Positions 43,562 to 55,800 of a stretch of DNA of 64,000 nt are shown in pieces. Source of the DNA: Sceloporus undulatus (lineage: Eukaryota > Chordata > Lepidosauria > Squamata > Phrynosomatidae); assembly GCF_019175285.1 (NCBI RefSeq), contig NC_056527.1:116605099-116669098 (forward strand), written 5' to 3'. The number at the start of each line of letters is the position of its first letter. Position 1 is the stretch's first letter. The position numbers were made by a program, and so were the translations under genes. Below the pieces are notes generated by a model. That model was not told the DNA's origin. It made no database searches and saw only the letters and a program-made list of their open reading frames with translations.

Positions 43562-44338
43562 GTGCAGACACTACTTCTCTATTCACTAGGCTGTTCCATT
43601 TCTTTCTTTTAAAATGTAAAATGATTCCAAACACCTTTGCTGTTAGGAAAATAATCTTGTTTTGAAATAAGAATAAAGTGATAAAATGATTCATTAAAAA
43701 AATTACACCAATAAAGCAATCTCAGATCATATCACATCAGCAGAAGCCGGTAATCAAAGGGCAACCAACCTTGGAAAGTTTTGGAAAATAAAAAAGTGCC
43801 CAAATGATAAGAGTCCAATGTGTTCAAGAAGTTGGATACCACCACTAAAAAAGCTCTCCTTAGAATCAGATCCTTCTATTCTGGGATTATGGAATATTTA
43901 GACCAGGGCCACTGTCATAAATTCCAGGCAAATTTGTGTAGGCGACTTTGACGGTGCCCTCTGCTGTTGGGCACCGTGAGGCTATTAGATGCAGCTGATT
44001 TGGGATGTCATGAAAGTCGAGCAAATGGTCAGTTGTTTATTTTTAATAATTTATTTCAACAGATGAGATGTTTGGCTATTTTTTGGCCTCAGGTGCAAAA
44101 AACCAAACAAACCCCGAACCACCCTTGGCTCGCTTTGGATAATAGGCATTGTGACTGAGGTGGGCACAGGAACAGAAGAGATGCACTGCTTTGCCTTAGG
44201 CAGTAAAGTCTGCTGGACCTGCCCTGCTGTCTGACAAGATATGGCTGTGTCAGACATTTGGTGGCATTACTTGGTCTAACTAAGCTAAAAGATGACAAGG
44301 AAGGTGTCCTCAAGTGATGTCTTTTGACTTCTCGCCAG

Positions 44339-44496
44339 ATGAGCAACAAAATTATCCAGATGTGTTGCAAAGACATCTCCCTGGACCGGCTGTTTGAGGG
44401 TTATGTCAACTCTTCCCGGCAGACTCTCCATGGCTGCATCTCCTGCATATCATCTTGGAAAGAGAGCTACCAGCATGCAGCCTACATGCACAACAA
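44339..44496 (+). CDS. DNAH2: DNAH2 exon, N-proximal tail
   Basis: It reads MSNKIIQMCCKDISLDRLFE, GYVNSSRQTLHGCISCISSW and KESYQHAAYMHN, ending AA|GTAAGT. It matches the DNAH2 block that starts MSNEIIRLCC. Confidence 0.94.
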
Positions 44497-47074
44497 GTAA
44501 GTGGCTTAGGCTGTGGTGTGAGCAGTGCTTGGAAAAGGGGGGATTTGGAATCCCCCGGAGGGGGGGGCTCTGGGAGAAATCCTCCCGGTAAAGGAACTTT
44601 TCCAGCATCTGGGTGGGAGTTGATCTAGGAGCATTCAAAGCTGCTTTATGGTGAGTGAGACCATAGGTTTATCTAGCACAGTGTTGTCTCCCCCACTTGG
44701 CAAAAAGGTCACTGAGTCCTCAGGCAGAGGGAGACTTCTTTCCTGGAGCCTGTTGTTTGAGCTTTAATTCAGAGGAGCAACTGTCAGGGGTTTGGAAGAC
44801 TATTGACTCCTAGGGAACCCTAGAGGGCATCCAACAGGAAGTGACCCAGAACTTGCATATGAGTTGCATCTTGCTGGGAAAAATGTTCCTAATAGTCATT
44901 TTAGGTCCAAAAGAAACGCCTTGTCGGGCAAAAGGGGTTTCTCTTGGACCCAAAATGACTATTAGGAGGCCAAATACCTGGCAGAATTGCCATCCACACA
45001 TTCTGGGCTGTATTTGAGGATATTTTTGGCTAAAACATTGAAAAAAAATTGGGTGAACATTAGGCTTATGACCTGCACTCCCTACCCAACTTTATTTGAA
45101 GATGCTGGAAGTTGCTCTGCGGTTTGACACATGCACCTCTCACATAGGAGAATAGAAAAGAGAGATGGATTTGTGATCTTCACCTGGGGATTGGTGTGCC
45201 AAGAAAAACTCTTTCTTCTCAGACATGACTCTGCCTCCTCACAGGCTCATGGCTGCCTCACTGACAGTCCAATTGTATTCAAACCCCACCTCATTTGTGC
45301 TCTTTTCCATTTGGAAGATCCCATCTGAGTTCTTATGAGAGCAGGCCTTAGGTCTTCTCACTGTAGCAGACAGTCCCCTTGGGACTGGAGGCTGGGGCAA
45401 GCTGATTTCAGTGTGTGTGTGTGTGTGTGTGTGCGTGTGCACGTGTGCGTGCACCTGTGTGCATGTGCTTATGTGCCTGCATGCAAGTTTATTCTCTGTT
45501 TGGCAAGAAATCAGGTCTTTGTTGTCTTTCCAATCCTTAGATCTGGAAAAGTGTGATTTTCTGAGACTAGAGGTAATAAGCAGAAGGTTGAAATCAGTTT
45601 TGGGAAGAAAAACTGTTTTGGTGTGTACACCAGCGTCAGTTATGAGAAGTCAGAACACGTTTAAAGGTTTTTATGTACTGTTTCCAATACCTCTCAGACC
45701 TTTTTGATTAAAGCTGCTGATAGTGGGACAATGGTCCAAAACACACTGCAGGAATAATACAGTTTGAGATTGCTTTAATTGCTCTGGCTCAGTGGTAAGA
45801 AATCCAGGGAACTGTAGTTTATTGTGGCACCAGAGCTCTCTGATAGAGAAGGCTAAATGTCTCACAAAACTACAGTTCCCAGAATCCCCTAGCGTTGAGC
45901 CAGGGCAGTTAAAGTGATCTCAAACTGGATTATTTCTGCAGTGTGTTTTGAACCTAAATGAATGTTGCCTGATGACTTAGCCAGTGAAGTTTCGAAAGCT
46001 TGTGTTTTGTGCTTTTTAGTTGGCCCAATAAAGATACCACTCTTTTTGTGGATTTAGATATTTTAAAAAATAATAAAGAACTCTTGTATCTTTTCTCTTC
46101 CAAGTAACATTCAGTTTTCTTAAAAACAACAATACATGGGATTTCTCCCTCATTTCCTTGGGCTCTTCATAACACAGTTTTTCTGCTCTCCACTCCATGA
46201 CAGTCCCAGTGGTTTCTGAGCCACACAGACTGTAAAGTCTGATCTTGTCCATCGTAAAATCATTACTTCCTTCCTCGTGTCTCTATGGGCTCCAACCAGC
46301 GCACTGCGTTTTGATACAGTGGCCATCATTTGAGCTGGAAGGAAAGAAGCGTAGTGTGTGCCTGCTTTTTTATGGCCCTTGTCTGCCCTTAGTCTGCATC
46401 CTGATGGCAGCTGATCCTTGGCTCCACCGGCTCCATTCCAGCCCTGGCCCCATCTTCTGTTCCCTGATTCTCCTAGCTGTACTTCAGAAATAATGCAACA
46501 TAATCCATCATTATGATTAGGGATGTCAGGTTTAAGTGGGTGCCTGCTCCTTGACAATTAAGTCTAAGTGTTACTTGTCTGCTTCAAATTCAAATTAGTA
46601 GGGCTGGATCAATATCATAAAAGATATAAAGACATTTAACATGCGAACAGCTCTGATGGAAGGCAGGCGCGGCCAGGCCTAGATTAGGCTCTCGAGCCTT
46701 GCTCCTGGGGTGAGGGTCTTGCATGTTCCCAGAGCTCTTTGATTAGATGATTTCTTCAGAAGCCGCTTGCCTGCCTGGTGACGGTGGGGAGGGGCAGGAA
46801 AGAGATACAGACAAACAGGGAGAACCGACTATCTGCCTGTCAGCTTCTATCTTATTTCCCAAGATGTTGGGACTCCACCTTGAGGAAAAACCTGTCTTGA
46901 TTTTCTGAGGTCTGGATGCTCAGTAGATACATGCTAATCCATATGCTGGTTCTGCCATTTCTCTGCCCCCAATTATTTGGACAGGCTTGCAGTCTAGGCG
47001 GTGACTACAACGTTTTGCCTTAAATCTGATGGGAGGGAGTTGTAACCCTTTTAACCATATGACTCTTCTGACAG
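44497..47074. other. DNAH2 intron, 2.6 kb
   Basis: Holds a (GT)n run (about 45,411-45,432), the complete palindromic MITE (45,733-45,954) and an unnamed repeat at 45,965-46,055 ('GTTTCGAAAGCTTGTG' and 'AATAAAGATACCACTC'). A repeat-free AT-rich stretch at 46,500-46,860 shows no homology I can name. Confidence 0.5.
45733..45954. mobile_element. Palindromic MITE, complete, 222 bp
   Basis: The left end is GGTCCAAAACACACTGCAGG. The reverse complement of the right end is GGTTCAAAACACACTGCAGA. The arms continue inward with matching AATAATCCAGTTTGAGAT and 'CTACAGTTCCC' segments for nearly the whole length. Part-copies lie at 25.4 and 60.2 kb. The superfamily was not determined. Confidence 0.75.
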
Positions 47075-47162
47075 GCTTTCTGGGAAAGGCTGGGTGCTGG
47101 ATCAGACCAGTATCTTTGCCCAAGTTGATGCTTTTGTCCAGCACTGCAAGGATCTCCTGGAG
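47075..47162 (+). CDS. DNAH2: DNAH2 exon, N-proximal tail
   Basis: It reads LSGKGWVLDQTSIFAQVDAF and VQHCKDLLE, then donor GTAGGT. It matches GWVLDQTSIFAQVDAFVQRC of human DNAH2. Confidence 0.95.
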
Positions 47163-47479
47163 GTAGGTGGCATGTCGCCCCAAAAGGCCTGTCCCTACAA
47201 ATGCTTTCACTGGTTTGTCTCATACAGGTTTCCAGGAATTCATATTTGATGTGAGCTGCAGATGTGCATAGGTTGAGGTCCAGGCTGGGTCTTTCGTACT
47301 GTAGGTCAGACCCATCTGATCTGGGCTCTCCTCAGGATGAATCCCATTTGGGGGAAAAGCAGGATAAAAATAAAGTAAAATAAATGTTTAGGCTGCTGGT
47401 GGGAAGAAAGATAGCAGCCTTGAGGAGAAGTGTGATGAGTTACAATGGTAACGAAGGCCCTGGCCTCTTTGTCTGATAG

Positions 47480-47685
47480 GTCTGTGACAGCCAGCAGCAC
47501 TTTGCACGCTGGGAAGATGGCAAGCAGACACCGCTGCCTTGCTTCTTCAGCCAGAGGGGCCCCCAGATGGCCAGGAGCCTGTTGGAGATGGAAGAAACCT
47601 TCCACAAGTACCTCAACCATCTCCGAAATGTGAAGCGGGGGATCCTAGACGTAAAGAACACCTCTTGGCATGAGGACTTCAACCG
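47480..47685 (+). CDS. DNAH2: DNAH2 exon, N-proximal tail
   Basis: It reads VCDSQQHFARWEDGKQTPLP, CFFSQRGPQMARSLLEMEET and GILDVKNTSWHEDFN, ending CG|GTGAGA. It is open throughout. Confidence 0.95.
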
Positions 47686-48186
47686 GTGAGAGATGCTCCC
47701 GCTATCCTTTGGGAGTAAGACTGACAGCTCTGGCTTAAGGAGGGAGGAGTGCTAGAGAAAGAATGAGCGTTTCCATAGTTATTGTTTTAGCTACAGGTGG
47801 GCCACATGTGGTCCCCCAGAGTTGTTTTTGCAACCCTCTTCTGTGCCAGACAAGTTGAATAAAAAGAAGAGGAGTAGGGAGCAGCACATCTTAGCCTGTC
47901 ATATGTGAGGGACTGGCAAGTTTTTAAAATAATATACCAATGACTGGTGTCCATTGGCTACAGCTGTTTGTTTTTTCCTGGAAGCTCACCATAGACAGGC
48001 AGCTAATGGGCTGTGGACCAGCACCAATCCTCAGATCACCAGTTTGAGTAGCACTGGTGTAAAGGACACTGGGAGAATAACAACAATCACTCCAGAGATG
48101 AGGCAAACCTCAGTTGGGGAATACAATGCCCCTGTGTGTTCTGACCATTCTCTCCCTTCTTGCTTTGAACTCCTTGGGGACCACAG

Positions 48187-48316
48187 CTTTCGTGCTGGTG
48201 TCAAGGACCTGGAGGTGATGACCCAGAACTTGGTGAGTTCCGCTTTTGAAACAGTGAAAGATGTCGAGCATGGTGTGAAGATCCTGGACATCTTCCAGCA
48301 TTTGTCATCACGAGAG
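48187..48316 (+). CDS. DNAH2: DNAH2 exon, N-proximal tail
   Basis: It reads FRAGVKDLEVMTQNLVSSAF, ETVKDVEHGVKILDIFQHLS and SRE, then donor GTACAG. Confidence 0.95.
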
Positions 48317-48753
48317 GTACAGCTGAGGCAACTGCTGCTCTTTGAATCCAAGGCAGGGCTGAACTTGACAGTTCAGAAGAGAGAAAACAAGACCAGCCCC
48401 TGAATAAGATCTTTGCACTTGCAATGGGGATATAGCTGCAGGTGGCCTGAATGACTCCACAGTCGGGGACCACAAATTTGAAGTCTGAGAGTGAGACCTT
48501 GGGCATGCCATTGCCCTTAACCAGTGGCTGTCTTAGAAAGAGCTTAGCATTCCTTAGCCCAACAGACACCACATGAGCACCCAACTTCTAATCCTGTTGG
48601 TTGCTGTTCTGTCAAAAGCCTTGGGAGCTGTGCAGAAGGAGGTGTTGGGAGATTTGGGGAACTCTGGGGAGTGCTCTGTTCTGCTGGAAAAAAGATGTGT
48701 CCATGTCTTAGTACAAAAAGCACATCCCACCATCCCTCCTTTCTCTCTCCCAG

Positions 48754-48936
48754 GCTATCAAACGCACCTTTGACAAGAAAACAGTGGACCTCTACATGTT
48801 GTTCAACAGGGAACTCACTCTGGCCAACAAGGAACTGAGCAAGAAGGTGCCATTCCTCCCACCATACATGTGTCATTACTCAGGCATGGCCCACTGGGTT
48901 CGTGCTCTGCGACGCCGCATTGACAAACCCATGCAG
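48754..48936 (+). CDS. DNAH2: DNAH2 exon, N-proximal tail (RALRRRIDKPMQ exon)
   Basis: It reads AIKRTFDKKTVDLYMLFNRE, LTLANKELSKKVPFLPPYMC and HYSGMAHWVRALRRRIDKPM, Q and donor GTGGGT. Eleven bases into the intron the contig ends. The next three or so exons, up to RIISML, are missing from the window. Confidence 0.95.
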
Positions 48937-48947
48937 GTGGGTCTTCT

Positions 48948-49047
48948 NNNNNNNNNNNNNNNNNNNNNNNNNNNNNNNNNNNNNNNNNNNNNNNNNNNNN
49001 NNNNNNNNNNNNNNNNNNNNNNNNNNNNNNNNNNNNNNNNNNNNNNN
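48948..49047. other. Assembly gap, 100 N
   Basis: Separates the DNAH2 tail block from a repeat-rich contig. Confidence 0.98.
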
Positions 49048-49894
49048 AGCTATGTGAATTCACATTATAATGTCAATGTTTTATCACACCTGGTTGCCCT
49101 TCCGTTGCCCTTCCGAATCGAGGGGGAATTGAATCCAAGGCAAGTCGTGTGATGTGGATTCACGCAAAGCAGAGTGAGTGCAAATTGTATTACCACACTG
49201 GTGCATACCTTGCAGATTCAACAATTCGAATCGGCACCCTTGTGCATGCTCAGTGATGGTCTGAACACATCGTGACCTGGGGTGAAAAGGGGCGCAAATT
49301 CTTGGTCCCTGTTTTGTGTGATTGTGTGAATATTTGCCCTGTAAATATTTCTGTCTTCTTCATCCCCCCTTTTTATTTTCCCTTCCATTTCAGCAATTTC
49401 AACACACAGACAGACAGACAGACATATCTGTATATTCACATTCATGCACATAGACACATATATATATATTCCAAAAAAGTTAGTTGCCCTGAAAGTGGAA
49501 AGACCACCAAAAGGAAATGGGGGGAAATTGCAGTGCTGCATCATGGGAAATTTGCAACCCAGGGGTTGTACCAGACCAGGAGCAAAGTTGCATTCCACAC
49601 CAGACTAATTTGGAGTGAAATCAAAGTGAGCTTGGAGGCGATTTCTGTGAATTCGCTTGTTACCGATTTCACCAAAATGAAGGGTCACTTTGGAATCACT
49701 GCAGAAGCGCCACAGATGGAGGCCCCATAGAAAGGAATCGGCGTGTTATAACACATTAACATTATAACATGATTTTGCATCATTTGACCCGCAGTCACGT
49801 CGGATCTGAGCTGCAAAAAGCTGCAGAAACCTCAGTGTGATAAACACCAATGTCCTCCCCCACCATAAAAACAGTGCTGGGCTCCCTTTCTGCA

Positions 49895-49985
49895 CATGTG
49901 TTGAACTAGAATTCCAGATGGCTGTGGAATGAATGAAAGTTTTAGTCCAGCACATCTGAAGAGTATCAGGTTGAAAAAGGCTGAG
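49895..49985. repeat. hAT-like MITE fragment
   Basis: 'GAACTAGAATTCCAGATGGC' with 'TTTTAGTCCAGCACATCTGA', the right-arm type of this family. Confidence 0.45.
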
Positions 49986-50514
49986 CTCATTCAAGAGAAT
50001 GTTCTGGTTTCTGCCCTATTTGGATTTTTCTGCCTCCGGTGTTGAAATGTCTCATGCTGGCCCGCCTGCCTCCCCATCTCAGCAAGACCTTATCTGCTGT
50101 CTTCGTAGGGGGGGAAATGGGGGTAGTGATGATGGAATAAACCCTTCTCAAACTGCCGCTTTCAATAAGTATTAAACATTTTAGTGCATGACAACTTCTG
50201 ACACAGAAGCAGGTTTATGGGGAAATTAATTGTAATTTGGTTTGACAACTCCAAATGTTCCAAAGAAGAGCTACAGTCAGTCTCTTAAAATTCACAAGAT
50301 TAGGGGGAAAATTGAAAATACCTTTTGGACTCTTTTGATTTGCCAGTTAGGATCCATGTTGCAGTCATGGTTTCAAAATACAACCAAAAGCTGAAAAGAT
50401 AGTCATCATTTTTTTAAAAAACACCTCGCAGTCCATAATTCCTTGCATTTGGTAGGGCTTTGTACAGATTAATGGCAGCCTGAGTCCAAAGATCTTCCAG
50501 GATGCCTGGAGATG

Positions 50515-50600
50515 TAGAGCTTTGAAAAGTTACTTTAGGGGCCTATAATGCTCAAAATTCCCCAGCCAATATGGCCACTCATGGAACTATTGGATCAGCC
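50515..50600. repeat. hAT-like MITE fragment
   Basis: 'TTGAAAAGTTACTTTAGG' followed by 'AAATTCCCCAGCCAATATGG', a left-arm copy. Confidence 0.5.
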
Positions 50601-51059
50601 CTTAGGGACACTTTGGGGTTGGGGCTAAATTTCTCCCATTTTGACCCCCCAACCCAGCTGTACTGTTGTGTCACTTGAATAACCCGAACCTGGGAGGTCT
50701 GCATTATTAAACCATGAGAAAAGTGGCATTTGTAGACAAAACACTAGATCCAGAATAACTGAGTTGTCCTCAAGTCTCCTTGAAATCAATGGGACAAGCT
50801 GATCATGTTTTAAGCCCTCATTGGGGACTAAATTCACTGAGCTTAGTGATGTGGGCCTTTGGCCCTGGATTCAGTTTCAGTGTACTTAGCAGGCAAGGCT
50901 GCAGAGACAGGTGTATCTTGGGCTCTGTAGAGCAGGGATTTAATTCTTTAATAACTCTATTCTTAAAGGGAGCAATGACAAGTAGCTTTACATTTTTCTT
51001 TCTGCTATAGGAAAGTCTTTGAAAAACTTCACAGACAATTTGTGGTTGAAGACTTACTA

Positions 51060-51520
51060 TGTGCAAAAAAATTTGCCCCTTTTTTGCACTGAAAACAGTA
51101 TTTTATGCAGAGAAAATAATATTTTTATGTCAAAATATTTCCAGAACAGTAAACAGTGCATATGACCATCCCCTACCCCTTGGGTGCTTTCCAAATATGT
51201 TGGACAGAAACAGAATTGTGCAGAAAATTGTGTAGCATTGTGCAGAAAATGCTGTAATTTAGCACAAAATTAATGCATGGAGTTTTATTGTTGTTGTTGT
51301 GTTCAGGATGCAGTATTTGTGCAAAGGAAACTGCATTTTCTTTGCAGAAAATAAGATAATAATATGTTACTTCTTGGATAGAAAATAGTATTTTCTGTGC
51401 AACCCCCCCCCCCCCCCCGAATGCGAATTTTGTACAGAATAAGTCCCAGACTGCATAAGATTCTCATTACTCCAGGATTCTCTTCCTTGTAGATTCTCAA
51501 CTCTTCAGAATTTTAAAACC
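51060..51520 (+). repeat. Old interspersed repeat, second copy
   Basis: Same diverged family as 14,940-15,640 (CAGAAAATGCTGTAATTT-like words, 'CTCCAGGATTCTCTTCC'). Includes a C-run at about 51,403-51,418. Confidence 0.45.
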
Positions 51521-52639
51521 ATCCTTCCTTCCCTGCTGCACCCCCTCCATCATTTCATAGATGAAAACCGGGACTTGTGTGTCCAAGGAACATCAGTGTG
51601 TGATCAAGATGGCCAAAGGTATTAATTAGTGAGAACAAATAAATTAGGAGAGGCTGCAGCAGTTTGCTTTTGCCTGAACCTCCTGGGAAGGGCAGGATTC
51701 TGCTCTCTCCTTTGCCCCCGATGAATTAACTGAATGAAAATTACCTTTGCATTTTGAATTGAACTAAGCTGAGGATGGAGGAGTAAAGTGGGAAGAGGAG
51801 AGAGAAACCAGGACATTTTAAAAGCAGCTGAAAAATGGGACAGCAGAGGATTGAACAGGACTGCCTCTCTTGAATGGGGACAGTTGTTGAGTAGCATTAC
51901 TGTAGAGCTTAGAATGGATTGGCCTCCTCAAGACCCTGCCAGAGGTGGCCTTCTTGTCCATTCAAGACGTTGAGATCACAGAGGCAAATTATTTTTTCCT
52001 GCTTGTGGGGTGGTGTCTTCTAGATGAAGAGCCTGAGGTGGAATCCTAATGGATACTTTCCCTTTATAAGCTGCCCCAAGCCTCTAGACATGTAAAGCCT
52101 GGGGGTGGGGGTATCTGATGGAATTAGTTGGTTTCTTTCGTCTGTGTGCCGATTGCTGCCACACTCTGCAAGAACCTGCCCTGTTGGGTGCCTGAGCCGC
52201 AAATTCAAATAGAGTTTCAAGCAGCTTTAAGACGCAATTGCACAGCCCCAGCTGAGGTGATGGTTTGCTTTACGCTTCTCGCAGGTGGCCATGGCTGTGA
52301 AACCAGTGTAGGCACACGATTTTGTATGTAGGGGAAGGTCTGTTTTGGAAGAAGTGCACTGGTATTGCCCATAGGAGGCTGTCACCCCCTGATGCCAGGA
52401 AGCCATTCTGCGCTTGAGTACATGTTGAACCCTGCTCTCACACACATTACCACATTACAGGGAAGGTGAAATTATTCCAGAGGCAAAGCACAGAAATGGA
52501 TTAATCTTGACTGTTGTGTGAAAAACAGATTACGTATTAAAAAAAAGGGGGGGGGCTTGGAATGAGACTTGAGTAGTCACTGGTTTCATGGAAGCTGTGA
52601 TGGGCAGCCATTTTAAAGCTGAACTGTGCCCACTCCTAG

Positions 52640-53300
52640 AGACGTCATATTTGGCCACAGGAACAGGTGCCTCAGTTACATCCCATTTGGTTTACTGAAA
52701 CGTGCTGTATGTGGAACATACTTTGAAAAACACTTTGAAGAGTGTTCAGAAACTTCAGCTGGTGCAAAGAGCTGCAGCCAAATTGTTAGCTGGGGCTGGC
52801 TACCGGGGGCATACTAGTCCCCTGTTGTAATGGCTCTGCTGGCTATTGGTCCATTTCCAGGCATAATTCAAAGTACTGGTTATCATCTGCAAAGCCCAAG
52901 CTGTACAGCTCAGGTCCAATATATTCTCCCATATAAATGTGCCTGTGTTCTTCCCCCTCTGCCCCAATCATTTTTAATATAAATGTCTCTGTGTTCTGAG
53001 ATCTTCTGGGGAGGCCCTTCTGCCCCACCTCTCAGGTACTTCTGATGGGAACATGGGAGGCAAGGCCTTCTTGGTGGTACTTCCAGGCTGTAGAATGCTT
53101 TCCCTAGAGAAGCTAGATTGGCCCCATCCTTGCTATCCTTTAGGCAGGTGATGTTTTCTTGTTTTGTTTGGCCTGGTTCTTGGGGACTAATTGCTCATGG
53201 GGAAAGGGCATTTGCAACGTTCTGTATTGTCTATATTTATTGCTTTTCTTTTTTAATAGATGTACATTTAATTGCTTTGAATTTGAATTAAACTGATAGT
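52640..53300 (+). mobile_element. L2/CR1-group LINE remnant, old
   Basis: Sequence 'CAGAAACTTCAGCTGGTGCA' with 'AGAGCTGCAGCCAAATTGTT' and, after it, 'CTATTGGTCCATTTCCAG' parallels the LQLVQNAAARLV...HWLPI region of L2-type ORF2. It is heavily decayed. Confidence 0.55.
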
Positions 53301-54224
53301 TTAATTATACTTTATATTTTGTAAGTATATATAATTTGAATAATGTCATCTTTTACCTGTTTCTTTTCTAACTTTGGTAAGCCACCTTGAGTCCCAGGGA
53401 TGGGGAAGAAGGTGGGAAACCAACCAAGAAACAAGGCAAGGTTACAGATAGAAAGTATCGCTTTGTGCAGACTCTGTAAAACCACCCAAGTGAGGCAGGG
53501 CATGATAAAAAGCCTTCTCTGGAAGTCCCCTTGTTTTACCAAGGTGGCCTTGACAATGCATACAGTCTTTGCAGCTGTAAGGCATGTGTGTAAATGAAGG
53601 AGCCCATGGTTCCAGAGGTTGACATTCAACAGCCACACATGCCTTTGGGAAGGAGGGGTCTCAAGATGCAGTCCTCAGGGTGCAAAGCCCTGATGCTTGC
53701 AGTGTCTGTGCTCTAGTGGTTATGCAAGTATTTATGGGATTTGGATGTGTTGTTAAGAGCTGCAGAGACATTTCTGTAGCTATAAAAATGAAGATGCCCT
53801 GACAAAATTACCTTTTCCTCCACAAGTGATGATAGAATCCTCATGATTCACCTGAGATTGTGCCTACGCCTGTTATGCCAGAGATAGCAGAATGCATTTC
53901 TTTCCGCTGGTCTGCTTTTCCTTGGCATGTTCCCTGCTTATGATTGAATCCTCCTCTTTACTTTGTGTGAGGTGTTAGGCAGTGCTGCAGATGGGATATG
54001 GAAAGGAGAAGAAATGGCCAAGATGTTTTTCTGGCTATCCCTTTTCTGAATATTCCCTGGTGCTGAATGCCAGAAACGACTGGCTAAGAATGTAACACAA
54101 GCAGGGCTGGATCAAACTAAAGACCTACGTCAGGATGGGCAAGCCCATTTAAGCTCCTAAAGCCTCCAGGCCATCTCTATTCTTAAAAATATGGAAGGAC
54201 CCACCCATAAAATTGCACCTAACC

Positions 54225-54420
54225 ATGCTTTGGTGGTGGTGGTGTGCCTTCAAATCATTTCTGACTATGGCTGCACTAAGGCAAATCTATCACAATATTG
54301 TTTTGTTTTGTTTTTTCAAGATTTGTTCAGAGGAGGTTTGCCATCACCATCCTCTGAGACTGAGAGAGTGTGACTTGCCCAAAATTACCCAGTGGATTTC
54401 CATTACCATGTTTGGAATGG
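54225..54420 (-). repeat. tRNA-derived SINE (minus), degraded
   Basis: 'GTGGTGTGCCTTCAAATCAT', 'AGATTTGTTCAGAGGAGGTT' and 'TGAGAGAGTGTGACTTGCCC' in the order expected for the reverse complement of the squamate SINE. Confidence 0.7.
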
Positions 54421-54958
54421 TATTATGGAGCTATTCTTCCAAATTTTGCTAAAAATGCCAAAAAAGCTGCCAGAAGTACAAATAGGAAATGGACTTCTTT
54501 TTGGTTCCAGCTTGTATCCATAAACAGTTGCTAGCCCAAAATGTGTTCATGTGGATTGTTTGCCTGTGACTTCAGCTACAGTTGCCCACTACTGGCCCAT
54601 TCACTCCTTGCTTGTAGCACACAGGTTTAGAGAGAATAAATCGGGTGGGGGGTGAGGAAGGCAAGACTGAGATGGATGACCTTCGAGAGGTGATGAGGGA
54701 CATATTAGACTTTTGGATCTTTCTGAGCCTTTGATTCTGTCGGAATTGTCCTGAACTAGTTGTGTGGTGTGAATCAGACCTGTGAGAGGGAGTAGTGTGT
54801 TGGAAATATTGCATCTATACAACACGTTTGCCTCATCCACTTGTACAGAAGTTTTGCCAGTTTTAGACTACCAACCAGTGCTGAGTGTAAAATCTATTTG
54901 TTACTCTCATCTTTGGTCCACTTCTGATTTGTGTCCTTTGCCTTTTGCTTTCCCTTAG

Positions 54959-55050
54959 AGGAATTTTTTCCAGTACCCTTGGAAGAGAAGGAGGAGAGCA
55001 AGGTGGAGTTAGTTATTCCTGCCAGCCCACTGGAACATGAGATAGATTTG
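54959..55050 (+). CDS. Candidate exon of unassigned gene
   Basis: A strong pyrimidine tract and acceptor (TTTTGCTTTCCCTTAG) precede about 92 open bases, followed by a near-consensus donor, TTG|GTAAGT. In one frame it encodes EFFPVPLEEKEE, SKVELVIPASPLEHEIDL, an acidic peptide. It could be an N-terminal DNAH2 exon (that region is acidic in human) or part of another gene on this contig. I found no decisive homology. Confidence 0.35.
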
Positions 55051-55379
55051 GTAAGTTCTGGGACGGGCACCCCTTGACCTTGCCACTTGGAAGCATAGTG
55101 CAAGGAGGAGGTATTGGTCCCACCAAAGCCTTTGATCAGCTGGGCCCATGTTTAATGGGGAGCATTTAATGAGGGTCTTTTCTTTATTAAGCTTCAATCA
55201 TTCTTGTGATCTTGGGTTTTTTGTTTTTATATATATATATATTATTTACAAAGCCTCCAACCTTGGACATCCCATTGATATGGATAGCTGGTCTTTGGCT
55301 AGATCATTCTTGTGATCTTGTAAATGTTTCTTTAATACAGCTGAAGTTTGTGCTAGAGTCAAGCAGGTGAGTTTGGGGA

Positions 55380-55411
55380 CAGGACTTCTCTCTCTCTCTC
55401 TCTCTCTCTCT
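55380..55411. repeat. (TC)n microsatellite
   Basis: About 30 bases of CT repeats. Confidence 0.85.
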
Positions 55412-55454
55412 GTGCCTTCTACATTGACTTTATGGCTGCCCTTGATGTTCTTCT

Positions 55455-55800
55455 TGGTCATAGAATCATAGAGTTGGAAGAGACTGCAAAGGCCATCCAG
55501 ACCAACCCCCTGCCATGCAGGAAATCTAAATCAAAGCTTCCCCAACAGATGGCCATCCAGTCTCTGCTTAAAGACCTCTAAGGAAGGAGACTCCACTACA
55601 CTCCGAGGGAGTTTGTTCCACTGTTGAACAGCCCTTACTGTCAGGAAGTTTTTCCTAATGTTGAGCTGGAATCTCTTTTCCTGGAGCTTGCATCCATTGC
55701 TCCGGGTCCTAGTCTCTGGAGCAGCAGAAAACAAGCTAGCTCCTTACTCAGTATGACATCCCTTCAAGTATTTAAACAGGGCTATCATATCACTGCTTCT
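55455..55800 (-). mobile_element. CR1 LINE 3' end
   Basis: Minus-strand translation gives LNIRKNFLTVRAVQQWNKLP, RSVVESPSLEVFKQRLDGHL and then LGKL, the standard CR1 ORF2 C-terminus. The plus strand shows 'AATCATAGAGTTGGAAGAGA'. The copy is short and 5'-truncated. Confidence 0.85.
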
